Part shown: piece by piece, positions 34,218 through 42,889 of the stretch
How positions within the stretch are numbered: position 1 is the stretch's first letter
How the letters are laid out: every line of letters starts with the position of its first letter
Translations under genes and position numbers: made by a program
Source: Nitrospirota bacterium
Lineage (GTDB): Bacteria > JACPQY01
DNA length: 64,000 bases
Assembly: GCA_016180645.1 (NCBI GenBank)
Contig: JACPAV010000002.1
Span: forward strand, 110,628-174,627
Direction: 5' to 3'
Notes under the pieces: generated by a model
The model's database searches: none
Told to the model about the DNA's origin: nothing
The model's input: the letters and a program-made list of their open reading frames with translations, nothing else

Positions 34218-35204
34218 GTGACCACATCCGCCCGGCCGTACTCCATCGGAACCGCCTTGGTAACGGGCGCGGCCGGTTTTATCGGCTCGAACCTGGTCCG
34301 TCTCCTGTCCCAACATGCCGAGAGGATCATAGCCCTTGACAATCTGTCCACTGGGTACCTGGACAACCTCGATGGAATTCCTCGTGTCAAGTTTGTCCAA
34401 GGCGATGTCCGTCATCCGATGACCGTACAGCGGGCTGCGGAGGGAGCCGAAGTGATCTTCCATTTGGCGGCGCAGGTTGGAAATCTCCGTTCTCTGGAGG
34501 ACCCGGTTGCGGATCTCGACGTGAACGTGATGGGCACGGTCCGTCTGCTGGAAGCGGCCAGGAAGATGAAGATACCGAAATTCATCTACTCCTCCTCAGC
34601 GGCGATCTTCGGCGAGCCGGTCCGTTTGCCCATTTCCGAATCCCACCCGCTCGCCCCTCCGACTCCCTATGCGGCATCGAAATTGGCGGGTGAGCAGTAC
34701 GCCCTGTGCTATTCGCAACTGCATGGAATCGGGGTCGTCTGCCTCCGCTATTTCAACGTCTACGGGCCCCACCAGCGATACGATGCCTACGGAAATGTCA
34801 TTCCGATCTTCGCGAGACGGATGCACGAAGGTGGGCCGCTGAGGGTGTATGGGAGCGGGAAACAAACCCGTGATTTCGTTCACGTGGCGGACGTAGCTCG
34901 GGCCAATCTCCTGGCCGCCGTCACCCCGGGCACCCAGGGTGTTTTCAACATCGGAAGCGGAATTCCCACCACCGTGAACGACCTCGTTCACCTCATCCGA
35001 TCCCTCTCGGGGTCGGGCTGCGAAGTAGAGTACCATCCCGCCAGGCCGGGGGAAGTCCTGCACAGCGTGAGTGACATTTCCGCCGCGAGGTCGGTCCTCG
35101 GCTACAGGCCCCACCTTCCTCTTCGGGAGGGTCTGGCGGACTACTTGGCCTGGTCTGCGCGATGCCAGGAGGGGCAGGACCCGGTGAAGGCGGTCACCGC
35201 ATGA
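34218..35204 (+). CDS. NAD-dependent UDP-sugar 4-epimerase-like SDR
   Basis: 328 residues from GTG 34218. Marks are GTALVTGAAGFIGSNLVRLLSQ, SSSAAIFGEP, the YxxxK of PYAASKLAGEQYAL, YFNVYGPHQ and KQTRDFVHVADVARAN. The closest known types are UDP-GlcNAc 4-epimerases of the WbpP/GalE2 kind. It heads a tightly packed operon: it overlaps the next gene by 4 bp, and the set runs to 40772. It would supply a GalNAc- or galactose-type donor. Confidence 0.87.
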   Translation: MTTSARPYSIGTALVTGAAGFIGSNLVRLLSQHAERIIALDNLSTGYLDNLDGIPRVKFVQGDVRHPMTVQRAAEGAEVIFHLAAQVGNLRSLEDPVADLDVNVMGTVRLLEAARKMKIPKFIYSSSAAIFGEPVRLPISESHPLAPPTPYAASKLAGEQYALCYSQLHGIGVVCLRYFNVYGPHQRYDAYGNVIPIFARRMHEGGPLRVYGSGKQTRDFVHVADVARANLLAAVTPGTQGVFNIGSGIPTTVNDLVHLIRSLSGSGCEVEYHPARPGEVLHSVSDISAARSVLGYRPHLPLREGLADYLAWSARCQEGQDPVKAVTA

Positions 35205-36091
35205 AAGTGCTGATCCTCGGTGGAGGGGGCATGTTGGGTCACAAGCTCTGGCAGCTTTCCCGGAGCCGGTTCGACACCTATGTGACCGTCCGCCAGAGCT
35301 TCGAGGTTTACGCTCCCTACCATCTCCTCGAACCTTCCAAAACGAGGACCCACGTGGACGTGGGCCGGATCGAAACCGTTGCGAAAACGTTGGAGGCCGT
35401 CGCACCGGATGTGGTGGTCAACTGCGTGGGGGTGCTCAAGCAACTCCCGGAAGCGCGGGACCCGATCCTCAGCATTCATATTAACGCACTCTTTCCCCAT
35501 CAACTCGCGGCCCTCTGTTCGAGAGTGGACGCCCGCCTGATCCATGTCAGCACCGATTGTATTTTCTCGGGATCCAGAGGGAACTATTCGGAAGACGATC
35601 CCGCCGACCCGGGCGACTTGTACGCCAAAACGAAACACCTCGGCGAGGTGGCGGGACCTTCCGTCCTGACGCTCCGCGCATCCTTCATCGGCCGTCAACT
35701 CCACCAGAGCCACGGCCTCGTCGAATGGTTCCTGAGCCACCGCGGGGGCAAGGTCCAGGGATATACGAACGTCATCTTCAACGGCCTGACCACCTTGAGC
35801 TTGGGCCGATGCATCGCAGATCTGATCGAGCATCATCCGCGCCTGTCCGGGGTCTACCACGTTTCGTCCGATCCCATTAGCAAGCACGACCTCCTGTGCC
35901 TCTTGCGCCGGGCCTACGACCTTCCCATACAGATCGAGCCCGCTCACGATATCCGCGTCAACCGGAGCCTCGACTCCCATCGATTCCAATCCGCCACCGG
36001 CTTCTCCTCCCCTTCTTGGGCGGAGATGGTTGAAACGATGGCGTCCGACTCCACGCCCTATGACCTGTGGAGGCAGAGCCTTGCTGCTTGA
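35201..36091 (+). CDS. Sugar-nucleotide reductase, RmlD/FnlB-like
   Basis: 296 residues from the ATG at 35201 (overlap ATGA with the previous stop). The start is MKVLILGGGGMLGHKLWQLSRS, followed by NCVGVLKQL and STDCIFSGSRGNYSEDDPADP. The YxxxK is in DLYAKTKHLGEV. The fold is that of dTDP-4-dehydrorhamnose reductase. It lacks the C-terminal cupin of CapF/WbjC. With the next two genes it matches the FnlA-FnlB-FnlC logic for UDP-N-acetyl-L-fucosamine, where this step reduces C4. Confidence 0.75.
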   Translation: MKVLILGGGGMLGHKLWQLSRSRFDTYVTVRQSFEVYAPYHLLEPSKTRTHVDVGRIETVAKTLEAVAPDVVVNCVGVLKQLPEARDPILSIHINALFPHQLAALCSRVDARLIHVSTDCIFSGSRGNYSEDDPADPGDLYAKTKHLGEVAGPSVLTLRASFIGRQLHQSHGLVEWFLSHRGGKVQGYTNVIFNGLTTLSLGRCIADLIEHHPRLSGVYHVSSDPISKHDLLCLLRRAYDLPIQIEPAHDIRVNRSLDSHRFQSATGFSSPSWAEMVETMASDSTPYDLWRQSLAA

Positions 36092-37127
36092 CGAAAAACG
36101 CATTCTCGTCACGGGGGGGACCGGTTCATTAGGCCAAGCCCTGGTCCGCCGACTGCTGAGCGGCGAAGTCGGCACTCCGGCGCGTATTACCGTCTTCTCC
36201 CGGGACGAAGCCAAACAGCACACCATGCGTTTGGAGTACTTCAGGCGGCAAGCAGCCACGGATGAAATTATTTACGAGAAGGCCCGAGAACTCTTGAGGT
36301 TCCATGTGGGCGACGTTCGCGACTACTCGGCCGTGCTGGACGCCGTTCGAGAGTCTGAAGTCATCGTACACGCGGCCGCCATGAAACAAGTTCCAACCTG
36401 CGAGTACTTCCCGAACGAAGTCATTCGGACGAACGTGCAAGGCGCCCAAAATGTGGTCCGTTCCATCAAGGAAAACCACACTTCCGTGGAAACGGTCGTC
36501 GGCGTTTCAACCGACAAGGCCTGCAAGCCGGTCAATATTATGGGAATGACCAAGGCGCTCCAGGAACGGATCTTGATCCAGGCCAATCTCGATGGTCCCC
36601 ACACGCGATTCGTCTGTGTGCGCTACGGCAATGTGGTCGGCTCCCGGGGATCCGTGGTGCCCCTTTTCCTCGATCAAATCGAACGAGGGGGACCCGTCTC
36701 CATCACCGTCCCGGAGATGACCCGATTCCTTCTCAGCCTGGATCGCGCGGTGACCACGGTTTTCGACGCGTTGCGCTACAGCGAGCCCGGTGACACGCTG
36801 ATTCCCAAGCTCCCAGCGGCCCGGGTCACACAGATAGCCGAGACCCTGATCGACGGAAGGGACATCCCCGTGGTCCATATGGGCATCCGTCCGGGTGAAA
36901 AGGTGCACGAGATCCTCATCTCCGAGGAGGAGCGCCACCGAGCAAGCGATCGGAACGAATACTACGTCATCGAGCCCGTTCTGCCTGAACTCCGTCCGAA
37001 GTCCGTCCGACCCCCCGCCCTGCGCGCCGAATATTCCTCCCAAGACGTGACTCTGGACGGGAACGGGCTGCGCGCGCTTCTGGCCCCTTACCTGCCGCCC
37101 CGAAAGGCCTTCGGCCTGGTCGCATGA
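36081..37127 (+). CDS. fnlA: UDP-GlcNAc 4,6-dehydratase/5-epimerase (FnlA/WbjB/CapE type)
   Basis: 348 residues from TTG 36081, chosen because GGAGGCAG stands just upstream; the frame overlaps the previous stop by 11 bp. Marks: RILVTGGTGSLGQALVRRLL, FSRDEAKQHTMRLEY, HAAAMKQVPTCEYFPNEVIRTN, VSTDKACKPVNIMGMTKALQE (the TDK...MTK motif of the dehydratases replaces YxxxK), and YGNVVGSRGSVVPLF. It makes UDP-2-acetamido-2,6-dideoxy-hexos-4-ulose, usually with inversion at C5. It overlaps fnlC by 4 bp. Confidence 0.88.
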   Translation: MLLDEKRILVTGGTGSLGQALVRRLLSGEVGTPARITVFSRDEAKQHTMRLEYFRRQAATDEIIYEKARELLRFHVGDVRDYSAVLDAVRESEVIVHAAAMKQVPTCEYFPNEVIRTNVQGAQNVVRSIKENHTSVETVVGVSTDKACKPVNIMGMTKALQERILIQANLDGPHTRFVCVRYGNVVGSRGSVVPLFLDQIERGGPVSITVPEMTRFLLSLDRAVTTVFDALRYSEPGDTLIPKLPAARVTQIAETLIDGRDIPVVHMGIRPGEKVHEILISEEERHRASDRNEYYVIEPVLPELRPKSVRPPALRAEYSSQDVTLDGNGLRALLAPYLPPRKAFGLVA

Positions 37128-38287
37128 GAATCATGACCGTTTTCGGGACGCGTCCCGAAATCATCCGTCTAAGTCTCATTATCCAACGCCTGGACGCTCT
37201 GTGCGAGCAAACCCTGGTGCACACCGGGCAGAACTTCGATCCGAACCTGAGCGACGTCTTTTTCCGCGAGCTCGGCCTGCGGCAGCCCGACGTCCATCTC
37301 GACGTGCAGACCGGTGATTTCGCCGATCAAGTCGGCCAGATCCTCAGTCGAGTGGGGAAGAGCATGACGCAGGTCAATCCGGATCGCGTGCTGATACTCG
37401 GCGACACGAACAGCGGTCTTGCAGCCATCGTCGCCGCCCGGCTAGGAATTCCCGTCTTTCACTTGGAAGCCGGCAACCGATGCTACGACGACCGGGTGCC
37501 CGAGGAAATCAATCGTCGCATCATCGACCACTCGAGCAGCATCCTCATGCCCTACACCCATCGCAGCAAGGAAAATCTCCTGCGGGAGGGCATCGATCGC
37601 GACCGCATTTTCGTGGTCGGCAACCCCATCTATGAGGTGCTCCAGACCTACGGAGACAGGGCTCAGCCTGACATCGTCCTCAAGCGGCTCGGATTGAACC
37701 GGGGCGGCTACTTCTTGGTCACGCTCCACCGCGCGGAGAACGTGAATGACGCGTCCCGCCTGGCGAACATGCTCGACGGGCTGCGCCGGCTTCATGAAAG
37801 TTGGGAGGCACCGATCGTCGTCAGCTTGCATCCTCATACGGCCGACCGAATGAGTCGGTACGGATTGCAAACGGATTCGAACGGCATCCGACTGCTCAAG
37901 CCGCTCGGCTTCCTCGATTTCGTCGGACTGGAACGCAACAGCAGGTGCGTGCTCACCGACAGCGGCACCGTACAGGAAGAATGCTGCATCCTCGGAATAC
38001 CCAACGTCACCCTCCGGGACGTCACCGAGAGGCCGGAAACCATCGAGTGTGGGAGCAACATTCTGACCGGCTCAGACCCGGACGCCATCGTCCGAGCGAC
38101 GTCGGTGGCGCTCCGCTCGCCGGCCGCTTGGCCCGTTCCGTCCGAATATACCACCCCCCAAGCCTCATTCACCGTTGCCAAGATTGTTCTGGGCTACCAC
38201 CGGGCGGCGCAGGTCTCCGGCGCCCCGGCCTCGTTCGAGCCTCCGAGCAGTGAAGCGTTCGGCTCATGCGCATCGTCTTCCTCCTAG
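37124..38287 (+). CDS. fnlC: Non-hydrolysing UDP-GlcNAc 2-epimerase family (WecB/FnlC)
   Basis: 387 residues. Marks: MRIMTVFGTRPEIIRLSLII, HTGQNFDPNLSDVFF, LILGDTNSGLAA, FHLEAGNRCYDDRVPEEINRRIID, LVTLHRAENVND and LTDSGTVQEE. It is a non-hydrolysing C2 epimerase and in this context the likely last step to UDP-L-FucNAc. The C-terminal 25 residues are extra and overlap the next gene by 22 bp. The HLEAGNR motif agrees with the FnlC/CapG branch. Confidence 0.88.
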   Translation: MRIMTVFGTRPEIIRLSLIIQRLDALCEQTLVHTGQNFDPNLSDVFFRELGLRQPDVHLDVQTGDFADQVGQILSRVGKSMTQVNPDRVLILGDTNSGLAAIVAARLGIPVFHLEAGNRCYDDRVPEEINRRIIDHSSSILMPYTHRSKENLLREGIDRDRIFVVGNPIYEVLQTYGDRAQPDIVLKRLGLNRGGYFLVTLHRAENVNDASRLANMLDGLRRLHESWEAPIVVSLHPHTADRMSRYGLQTDSNGIRLLKPLGFLDFVGLERNSRCVLTDSGTVQEECCILGIPNVTLRDVTERPETIECGSNILTGSDPDAIVRATSVALRSPAAWPVPSEYTTPQASFTVAKIVLGYHRAAQVSGAPASFEPPSSEAFGSCASSSS

Positions 38288-39270
38288 CCGACAGCTCCGG
38301 TCCTTTCTCGGAGACGATGCTGGGGTCCGCCCAGATCCTGACCGAGGCGGGCCTGGCGGAGGCCGTCGAAATCGGATATGAGTCCAGCTTCAAGCATCCC
38401 TACTATCGCAGCCTTGAAGATCCCGAGGAGTACCGGGATGCCCTTCGGAGACTCGAGGAGGCGGACGTCCTGCTCTGTTCACCCACCCTTCCCGAGAACC
38501 TCCCTCCTTTCGGCCCGAGGAAGTGGTCGGAACTCCTGGTCGGGAAGCGCCTGGGTCTCTGCGTTATCGACTACTTTGATCTGACCGCACAACTCATCTC
38601 GAAGGAGCAGGCCAAAGAATTTGTCGGAAGGGGCGGTTTCGTCTGCCAAATTCATTCCTCTACGCCCGGCATCGATCTCATCGACCCCGCGCGTCGCCTC
38701 ACGTACCCGATCCTTTGGCCGGACCCTCTCCGAGGGCGTCCGGATCTCCAGTCGCTGTTGGACCGTTCCCCAAACGAGGGCCCCGTCGTCATCGCCACCA
38801 TCGGGTTGGATCCCCTCCGGCGCGGACACTGGACATTGGACGGGCCCATCCAGAGAATCCAGGCCGACGGCATCGCCGTGGACCGGACTCGGCTGTTCGG
38901 CGTTCCCATATCCAAGATCTTCCCCCAACTCCTGCAGTGCGATCTTCTCTTCGACCGACTGACCGCGAACCACTACCTACCGACTTCGACCGTCTATCTG
39001 ACCGCCTTCGGCAGGCCCATGCTCATGTCCCACCCGAGCGAGAACCTCATAAACATCATGAAGACCCAGAGTGCGGATTGGCACCCGTGGATCGCCTTTG
39101 AACCAGGCGGCCTTGAGAGTGTCCTTCGTGACCTGGTCCGGGATGCGCGGAAACGGGAAGAGATTGGCCGACGCACTCGGAAGTGGTTTCAGGATTTTGT
39201 GTGCGGAGGCGCGGGGATGCACGCCTTTGTGGCCGGCTTGGGAAGAATGCCCGTCTACGAACCGCGATGA
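38266..39270 (+). CDS. Putative GT-B type glycosyltransferase, family unrecognised
   Basis: 334 residues. It begins with MRIVFLLADSSGPFSETMLG, a Rossmann-like strand-loop, and its C-terminal half has LLFDRLTANHYLPTSTVYLTAFGRPMLM followed by a terminal helix pair. This resembles the GT-B pattern in which the donor site precedes a late helix. No family motif is clear. Coding overlaps on both sides (22 bp before, 4 bp after) and the operon position argue for a real gene in glycan assembly. Function by context only. Confidence 0.55.
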   Translation: MRIVFLLADSSGPFSETMLGSAQILTEAGLAEAVEIGYESSFKHPYYRSLEDPEEYRDALRRLEEADVLLCSPTLPENLPPFGPRKWSELLVGKRLGLCVIDYFDLTAQLISKEQAKEFVGRGGFVCQIHSSTPGIDLIDPARRLTYPILWPDPLRGRPDLQSLLDRSPNEGPVVIATIGLDPLRRGHWTLDGPIQRIQADGIAVDRTRLFGVPISKIFPQLLQCDLLFDRLTANHYLPTSTVYLTAFGRPMLMSHPSENLINIMKTQSADWHPWIAFEPGGLESVLRDLVRDARKREEIGRRTRKWFQDFVCGGAGMHAFVAGLGRMPVYEPR

Positions 39271-40772
39271 ATCTGGCCGTTCTTCTGACCGCTCCACCCC
39301 CAGGCAAGGGCAGCAAAGAAGTTGCAGCCTCCCTGCGGTCGCTGACCCTCGGCTCGGAAAACGGCGCATCCATCCGAGTGAGAAAGATCCTGTTCGCCGC
39401 TGGAAACGCCCTCCGACCGAAGCCGTCCGACGCCGTGGCGGTGGAGTGCGACTCCCTGCTTCAAGATTTCGAACTGCCCGCATCGTGCAGCCGCCTGTGG
39501 GAGAACCTATCTGCCGTGCCGGACATCGATCTCTTCCTGGTCCTCCAAGCGGGCCAGACCCTCGTCCCGTACTGGCGGGACCAACTTCCAGCCTCGTCAG
39601 GCCGACTCCCCGAGGCGGACGCCCTGACCGGCGTCTATTTCGTTCGACACCCAGGACTCGGACAGAGAGTCGTGGGTCAACGGCCCGCTACGCTGCCCTT
39701 CCCTCCAATCACAGAGAAAGGGGAATGTCTCCCCTTCTTCCTGACCCGAAAAGGCCTCCGGCGCCTTCAGACGACACCGCACCCCTCCGATCATCATCCT
39801 CTGTTCGCCCCCTGCTATCACAGGCGCATCCTCTGGGGCCGGATGGGAACCCTGCCCATCGGATTCGTTTTCTGGAACGGGCCTCTCGAGGTTTTCGGCC
39901 GGCTTTCGGCGGGGAGGTCCGCCGACGACCAGCTCAATCGAATCATCCGATCGGGCGTCCGACACTTCATCGGCAAGAATCCCGCACGGGCTCACAAGAC
40001 CTTCCTGCAAACCAACGGGGTGTTCAAGTACGGCCGGCGGGAGAAATTGCACCCCTACGGATGGATCTTCGAGAAGTTTCACCACAATCTCCATCGAGCG
40101 CACACTGAGATGGACTTGGGAAATTGGGAGGAAGCGCACCATCTGTTTTCATCGGGACTGGTCACGTGCGGCATGCTTCAGCATTGCGTGGAGGTGGTTG
40201 AGACATTCGATCTCTGCTTGCGCGTCCGCGGTTGGACCGATATGGCCATAGCCTTTCGTGAGGAATATTTCTTTCGGCTCCCGCTCGTTGTCCGCCGGTA
40301 TCCGATCGACCACTTCCCACGGCTGAGCGTGACATCCCTTCCACACCCGTTCGTCCTCCAGGGCCAGATCCGTGACATGCTGAGGCATGCGGGAAGCCTG
40401 GCGGCCCTTACGAAACACCTTGTCAGAACGGTCCATCGGTTGCCGGAGCCGCGGAGGCATCAGATTGCATTTCGTTGCGCCGGATCCGAAGCCAAGCGAC
40501 TGCTGGAATCCACGGGGAACGTCATCCCGGCGGACGTTCCCATCGGGGATTCAAATGAGGCAAAACGGTCGGACACGATTTGCGGGCATCCCGTCCTTTC
40601 CCCCGAAGAAGCCCTGGCCCACAATCCGAGTCTGATCGTCTACCTTACCCCCGGGCTGCCGAACGATTTGGCGGCAGAAATCGTCCGAAATCTGAAGGCC
40701 GGAAGACAGGTCTGGCACCCCCTGCTCGTCGACTGTTCCGAGGCCCTTCGCCCCCGAAAGCCGCTCCGCTAA
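39267..40772 (+). CDS. Unrecognised 501-residue protein of the glycan operon
   Basis: The start is the ATG at 39267, overlapping the previous stop by 4 bp. Residues 1-200 resemble a glycosyltransferase-type domain (LFLVLQAGQTLVPYWRDQLP; FVFWNGPLEVFGRLSAGRSADDQLN). The middle (residues 255-340) is helical, with HTEMDLGNWEEAHHLFSSGL suggesting a TPR-like repeat. The end (DTICGHPVLSPEEALAHNPSLIVYLTPGLPNDLAAEIVRNL) looks like a small nucleotide-binding lobe. No catalytic motif was identified. It is the last plus-strand gene of the operon. Confidence 0.55.
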   Translation: MNLAVLLTAPPPGKGSKEVAASLRSLTLGSENGASIRVRKILFAAGNALRPKPSDAVAVECDSLLQDFELPASCSRLWENLSAVPDIDLFLVLQAGQTLVPYWRDQLPASSGRLPEADALTGVYFVRHPGLGQRVVGQRPATLPFPPITEKGECLPFFLTRKGLRRLQTTPHPSDHHPLFAPCYHRRILWGRMGTLPIGFVFWNGPLEVFGRLSAGRSADDQLNRIIRSGVRHFIGKNPARAHKTFLQTNGVFKYGRREKLHPYGWIFEKFHHNLHRAHTEMDLGNWEEAHHLFSSGLVTCGMLQHCVEVVETFDLCLRVRGWTDMAIAFREEYFFRLPLVVRRYPIDHFPRLSVTSLPHPFVLQGQIRDMLRHAGSLAALTKHLVRTVHRLPEPRRHQIAFRCAGSEAKRLLESTGNVIPADVPIGDSNEAKRSDTICGHPVLSPEEALAHNPSLIVYLTPGLPNDLAAEIVRNLKAGRQVWHPLLVDCSEALRPRKPLR

Positions 40773-40811
40773 GTACCCGAACGGAAGTCTTTGGAGATGC
40801 TCACCCCGTTC

Positions 40812-40871
40812 GCGGAGCCTGAAGGCTCCGCTTCGGATAGGACGATTTGTAGCAGAGCCTTTAGGCTCTGC
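40812..40871. repeat. Two hairpins between convergent operons
   Basis: GCGGAGCC-TGAA-GGCTCCGC (40812-40831) and GCAGAGCC-TTTA-GGCTCTGC (40852-40871) have perfect 8-bp stems. They occupy the 138-bp gap between the convergent genes ending at 40772 and 40911. No T tract follows on either strand. They match the hairpin family at 25.8-26.2 kb and 28.0 kb. Confidence 0.7.
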
Positions 40872-40910
40872 AAGTGGATGTGCACAAAGGATCCGCCGCC
40901 GTTCCGAGAC

Positions 40911-42203
40911 TCACCGAAGCAACTCCGCATTTTCTCTGAGAAAGGTCGTGCCGATTCGCGCGGGGTGATCCCGACAGGGATGACCGGCCGGGAAGATCGC
41001 GCGGAAGGACCTGCGGAGATCTTCCTCCTGTTCGGTGGTTCTCCAGGCGCCGTCCAGTCGGTCGATCATCTCTTGAACCACGGCCAAGATCTCCTCCGGG
41101 GTATTCTGGACCACCTCGACCCCTGCCTTGACGTAGTCTTGGGTGTACTGCCAGTTATCGGCGCCCAGACGCACCATCTCTCGAAAGGTCAGAAACCGCT
41201 TTTCCATGATGGACCAAAGTTTCTTCGGAACGAACAGGTCCTTCGAACCCACCGGTACGAATCGCAAGGGAACCACGTTCGTCTTGACGGTGGGCACATT
41301 GAAAATGTAGGAGATGCAGATGATACCCGACTCACTGCCCAGGAAAAACCGGCATTTGGCGGCGAGGTAGATATCTCCGAAATCGGTCCGCCCGCGGTTG
41401 GCGTAGTCGAAAACATGCTCTTGGCCCGGCGGCAGGGAACCTTCGACCACGTAGCCGACCCGAATCGCCTGATGCCCTTTCCCCGTCAGAAACTTCGCCG
41501 CAGGAAAGAAGTGGCTCAAGTCACAGTCTCGGTAGTCGTGGTAGCTCCACTCCGCGCGAGACTTGTACGGATGGATCTTGTCCAGGTACGCCTTGTCGCG
41601 AGCGTGGACACAGACAAAGGGGACATCGGGAGCCGCTCCCATGTTCGCCAGCGTCTCTCTCCCTCGTCTTTCTTCCTCCGCGGTGAACGAAAGCTGGGGG
41701 ACGGACCCGTGGAACTCGTGCAACCAACTGTCAAAAGGCCTGAAATGATCAACCCAGCCGTTCCATGATCGGAACGGGGAAAGCAGCGGATCGTGTCGCA
41801 TCGCCTCGTACACTTGAACGAGGAAGGGGCTCTCCACGACAGGCAGCTTTCGCTTGATCATGGCCAACAACTGGCGGTTGGAAGGCTCACGGGTCACGAA
41901 GACGTAGCGGCCCCTGTTCCATTCCTTTCCCGAAGCTTTCCTTCTTAGGAAGAGCTCCGTCACCGTTGCGAAGGGGCCGATCCTGCCCGAAGGGATTTTG
42001 CCGATTCTCAAGTCCACGAACCATCGTACCGCGCTGAACCCCAGTCGGCCCACCAGGCCCACCGCCAAGTACAGCGGGCGCATGGGGGGCCAGAGGCCAC
42101 AGCGCCAGCAAGCCCTGCGAATCCTCCACAGAAGGGACGGCGGTTGAGCCGCCTTGAACGCCTGATATCCCCTGCGGATGCTCCCGAGCGGAAATCGGCT
42201 CAT
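40911..42203 (-). CDS. TIGR04372-like glycosyltransferase
   Basis: 430 residues. The C-terminal two thirds carry FVCVHARDKAYLDKIHPYKSRAEWSYHDYRDCDLSHFFPAAKFLTGKGHQAIRVG and FLGSESGIICISYIFNVPTVKTNVVPLRF. I associate this pattern (VHARD, YRD, GxxxIRxG, GSxSG) with the TIGR04372 family of putative glycosyltransferases. The N-terminus has a basic helix and a hydrophobic stretch near residues 40-60 that may associate with the membrane. It is the last gene of the long minus-strand set and overlaps the phosphatase gene by 4 bp. Confidence 0.75.
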   Translation of the reverse strand: MSRFPLGSIRRGYQAFKAAQPPSLLWRIRRACWRCGLWPPMRPLYLAVGLVGRLGFSAVRWFVDLRIGKIPSGRIGPFATVTELFLRRKASGKEWNRGRYVFVTREPSNRQLLAMIKRKLPVVESPFLVQVYEAMRHDPLLSPFRSWNGWVDHFRPFDSWLHEFHGSVPQLSFTAEEERRGRETLANMGAAPDVPFVCVHARDKAYLDKIHPYKSRAEWSYHDYRDCDLSHFFPAAKFLTGKGHQAIRVGYVVEGSLPPGQEHVFDYANRGRTDFGDIYLAAKCRFFLGSESGIICISYIFNVPTVKTNVVPLRFVPVGSKDLFVPKKLWSIMEKRFLTFREMVRLGADNWQYTQDYVKAGVEVVQNTPEEILAVVQEMIDRLDGAWRTTEQEEDLRRSFRAIFPAGHPCRDHPARIGTTFLRENAELLR

Positions 42204-42805
42204 GGTGTGCTCTCGGATCGAGAGGGAAACGGGACTCCCGCCGCAGGGCGGCCACCCGCTCCTGCTTTCACCGGGGGCGACAAGTCGGCTACTCTCAAGA
42301 TGTGGTCGACCGCCGCGGAGAGGTCCGGAACATGACGATCCGCCCCAAGGGCGCCGCTATAGTCCCGCTCGATGAGAACTGTAGTGCAACCGGCCGAACG
42401 CCCCGCGCCGATATCTCTCCATCGATCGCCGATGAGGAAAGACCGGCGGCAATCAAGATCCCAGCAGCGCGCAGCCTGATGGAGAAGACCCGGTCGGGGC
42501 TTGTGACAGACACATCCCTGCGACGGTTCATGCGGGCACACATAGATACCGTCAACGGACAACTCCTTTTCCAGTCGGCGGTGCATCTGATGGAGAATTT
42601 CCGGGTCCAGCTCGCCTCTTGCGAGTTCCGGCTGGTTCGTGACCACCAGGGCGAGAAATCCCGCTCGCCGGATTCGGGCCACTTCTTCCTTCGCGCCGGC
42701 CACCAGAACAAACTCTTCCAGCGTCAACGGGGCGGAAGGCCGGCCCCGCCGAAAAACGGGCTCAATCAGCACCCCGTCCCGGTCAAAGAACACCGCTCTT
42801 TTCAT
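42200..42805 (-). CDS. gmhB: HAD phosphatase, GmhB-like (heptose 1,7-bisphosphate 7-phosphatase type)
   Basis: 201 residues from the ATG at 42805 (MKRAVFFDRDGVLIEP). HAD motif I is FFDRDGV and motif II is VVTNQPE. The zinc loop is CPHEPSQGCVCHKPRPG, and the IGDRWRDIGAGRSAGC segment is motif IV. The zinc site and size mark the GmhB/HisB-N group. It removes the C7 phosphate of a heptose bisphosphate. The kinase/nucleotidyltransferase fusion at 46123 could act before and after it. No GmhA isomerase is in view. Confidence 0.85.
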   Translation of the reverse strand: MKRAVFFDRDGVLIEPVFRRGRPSAPLTLEEFVLVAGAKEEVARIRRAGFLALVVTNQPELARGELDPEILHQMHRRLEKELSVDGIYVCPHEPSQGCVCHKPRPGLLHQAARCWDLDCRRSFLIGDRWRDIGAGRSAGCTTVLIERDYSGALGADRHVPDLSAAVDHILRVADLSPPVKAGAGGRPAAGVPFPSRSESTP

Positions 42806-42889
42806 GATATTCGATGAAAGGGGGCCGTCATGCCTCATTCGCGGCCGGCGGTCGGACGTTCCCTCGTGTTCGGACCATCGTGGCCGCGC

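Noticed and set aside
40812..40871. Bidirectional intrinsic terminator between the convergent glycan operons
   Set aside because: Stems are strong but neither strand has a T run after them; listed as repeats instead.
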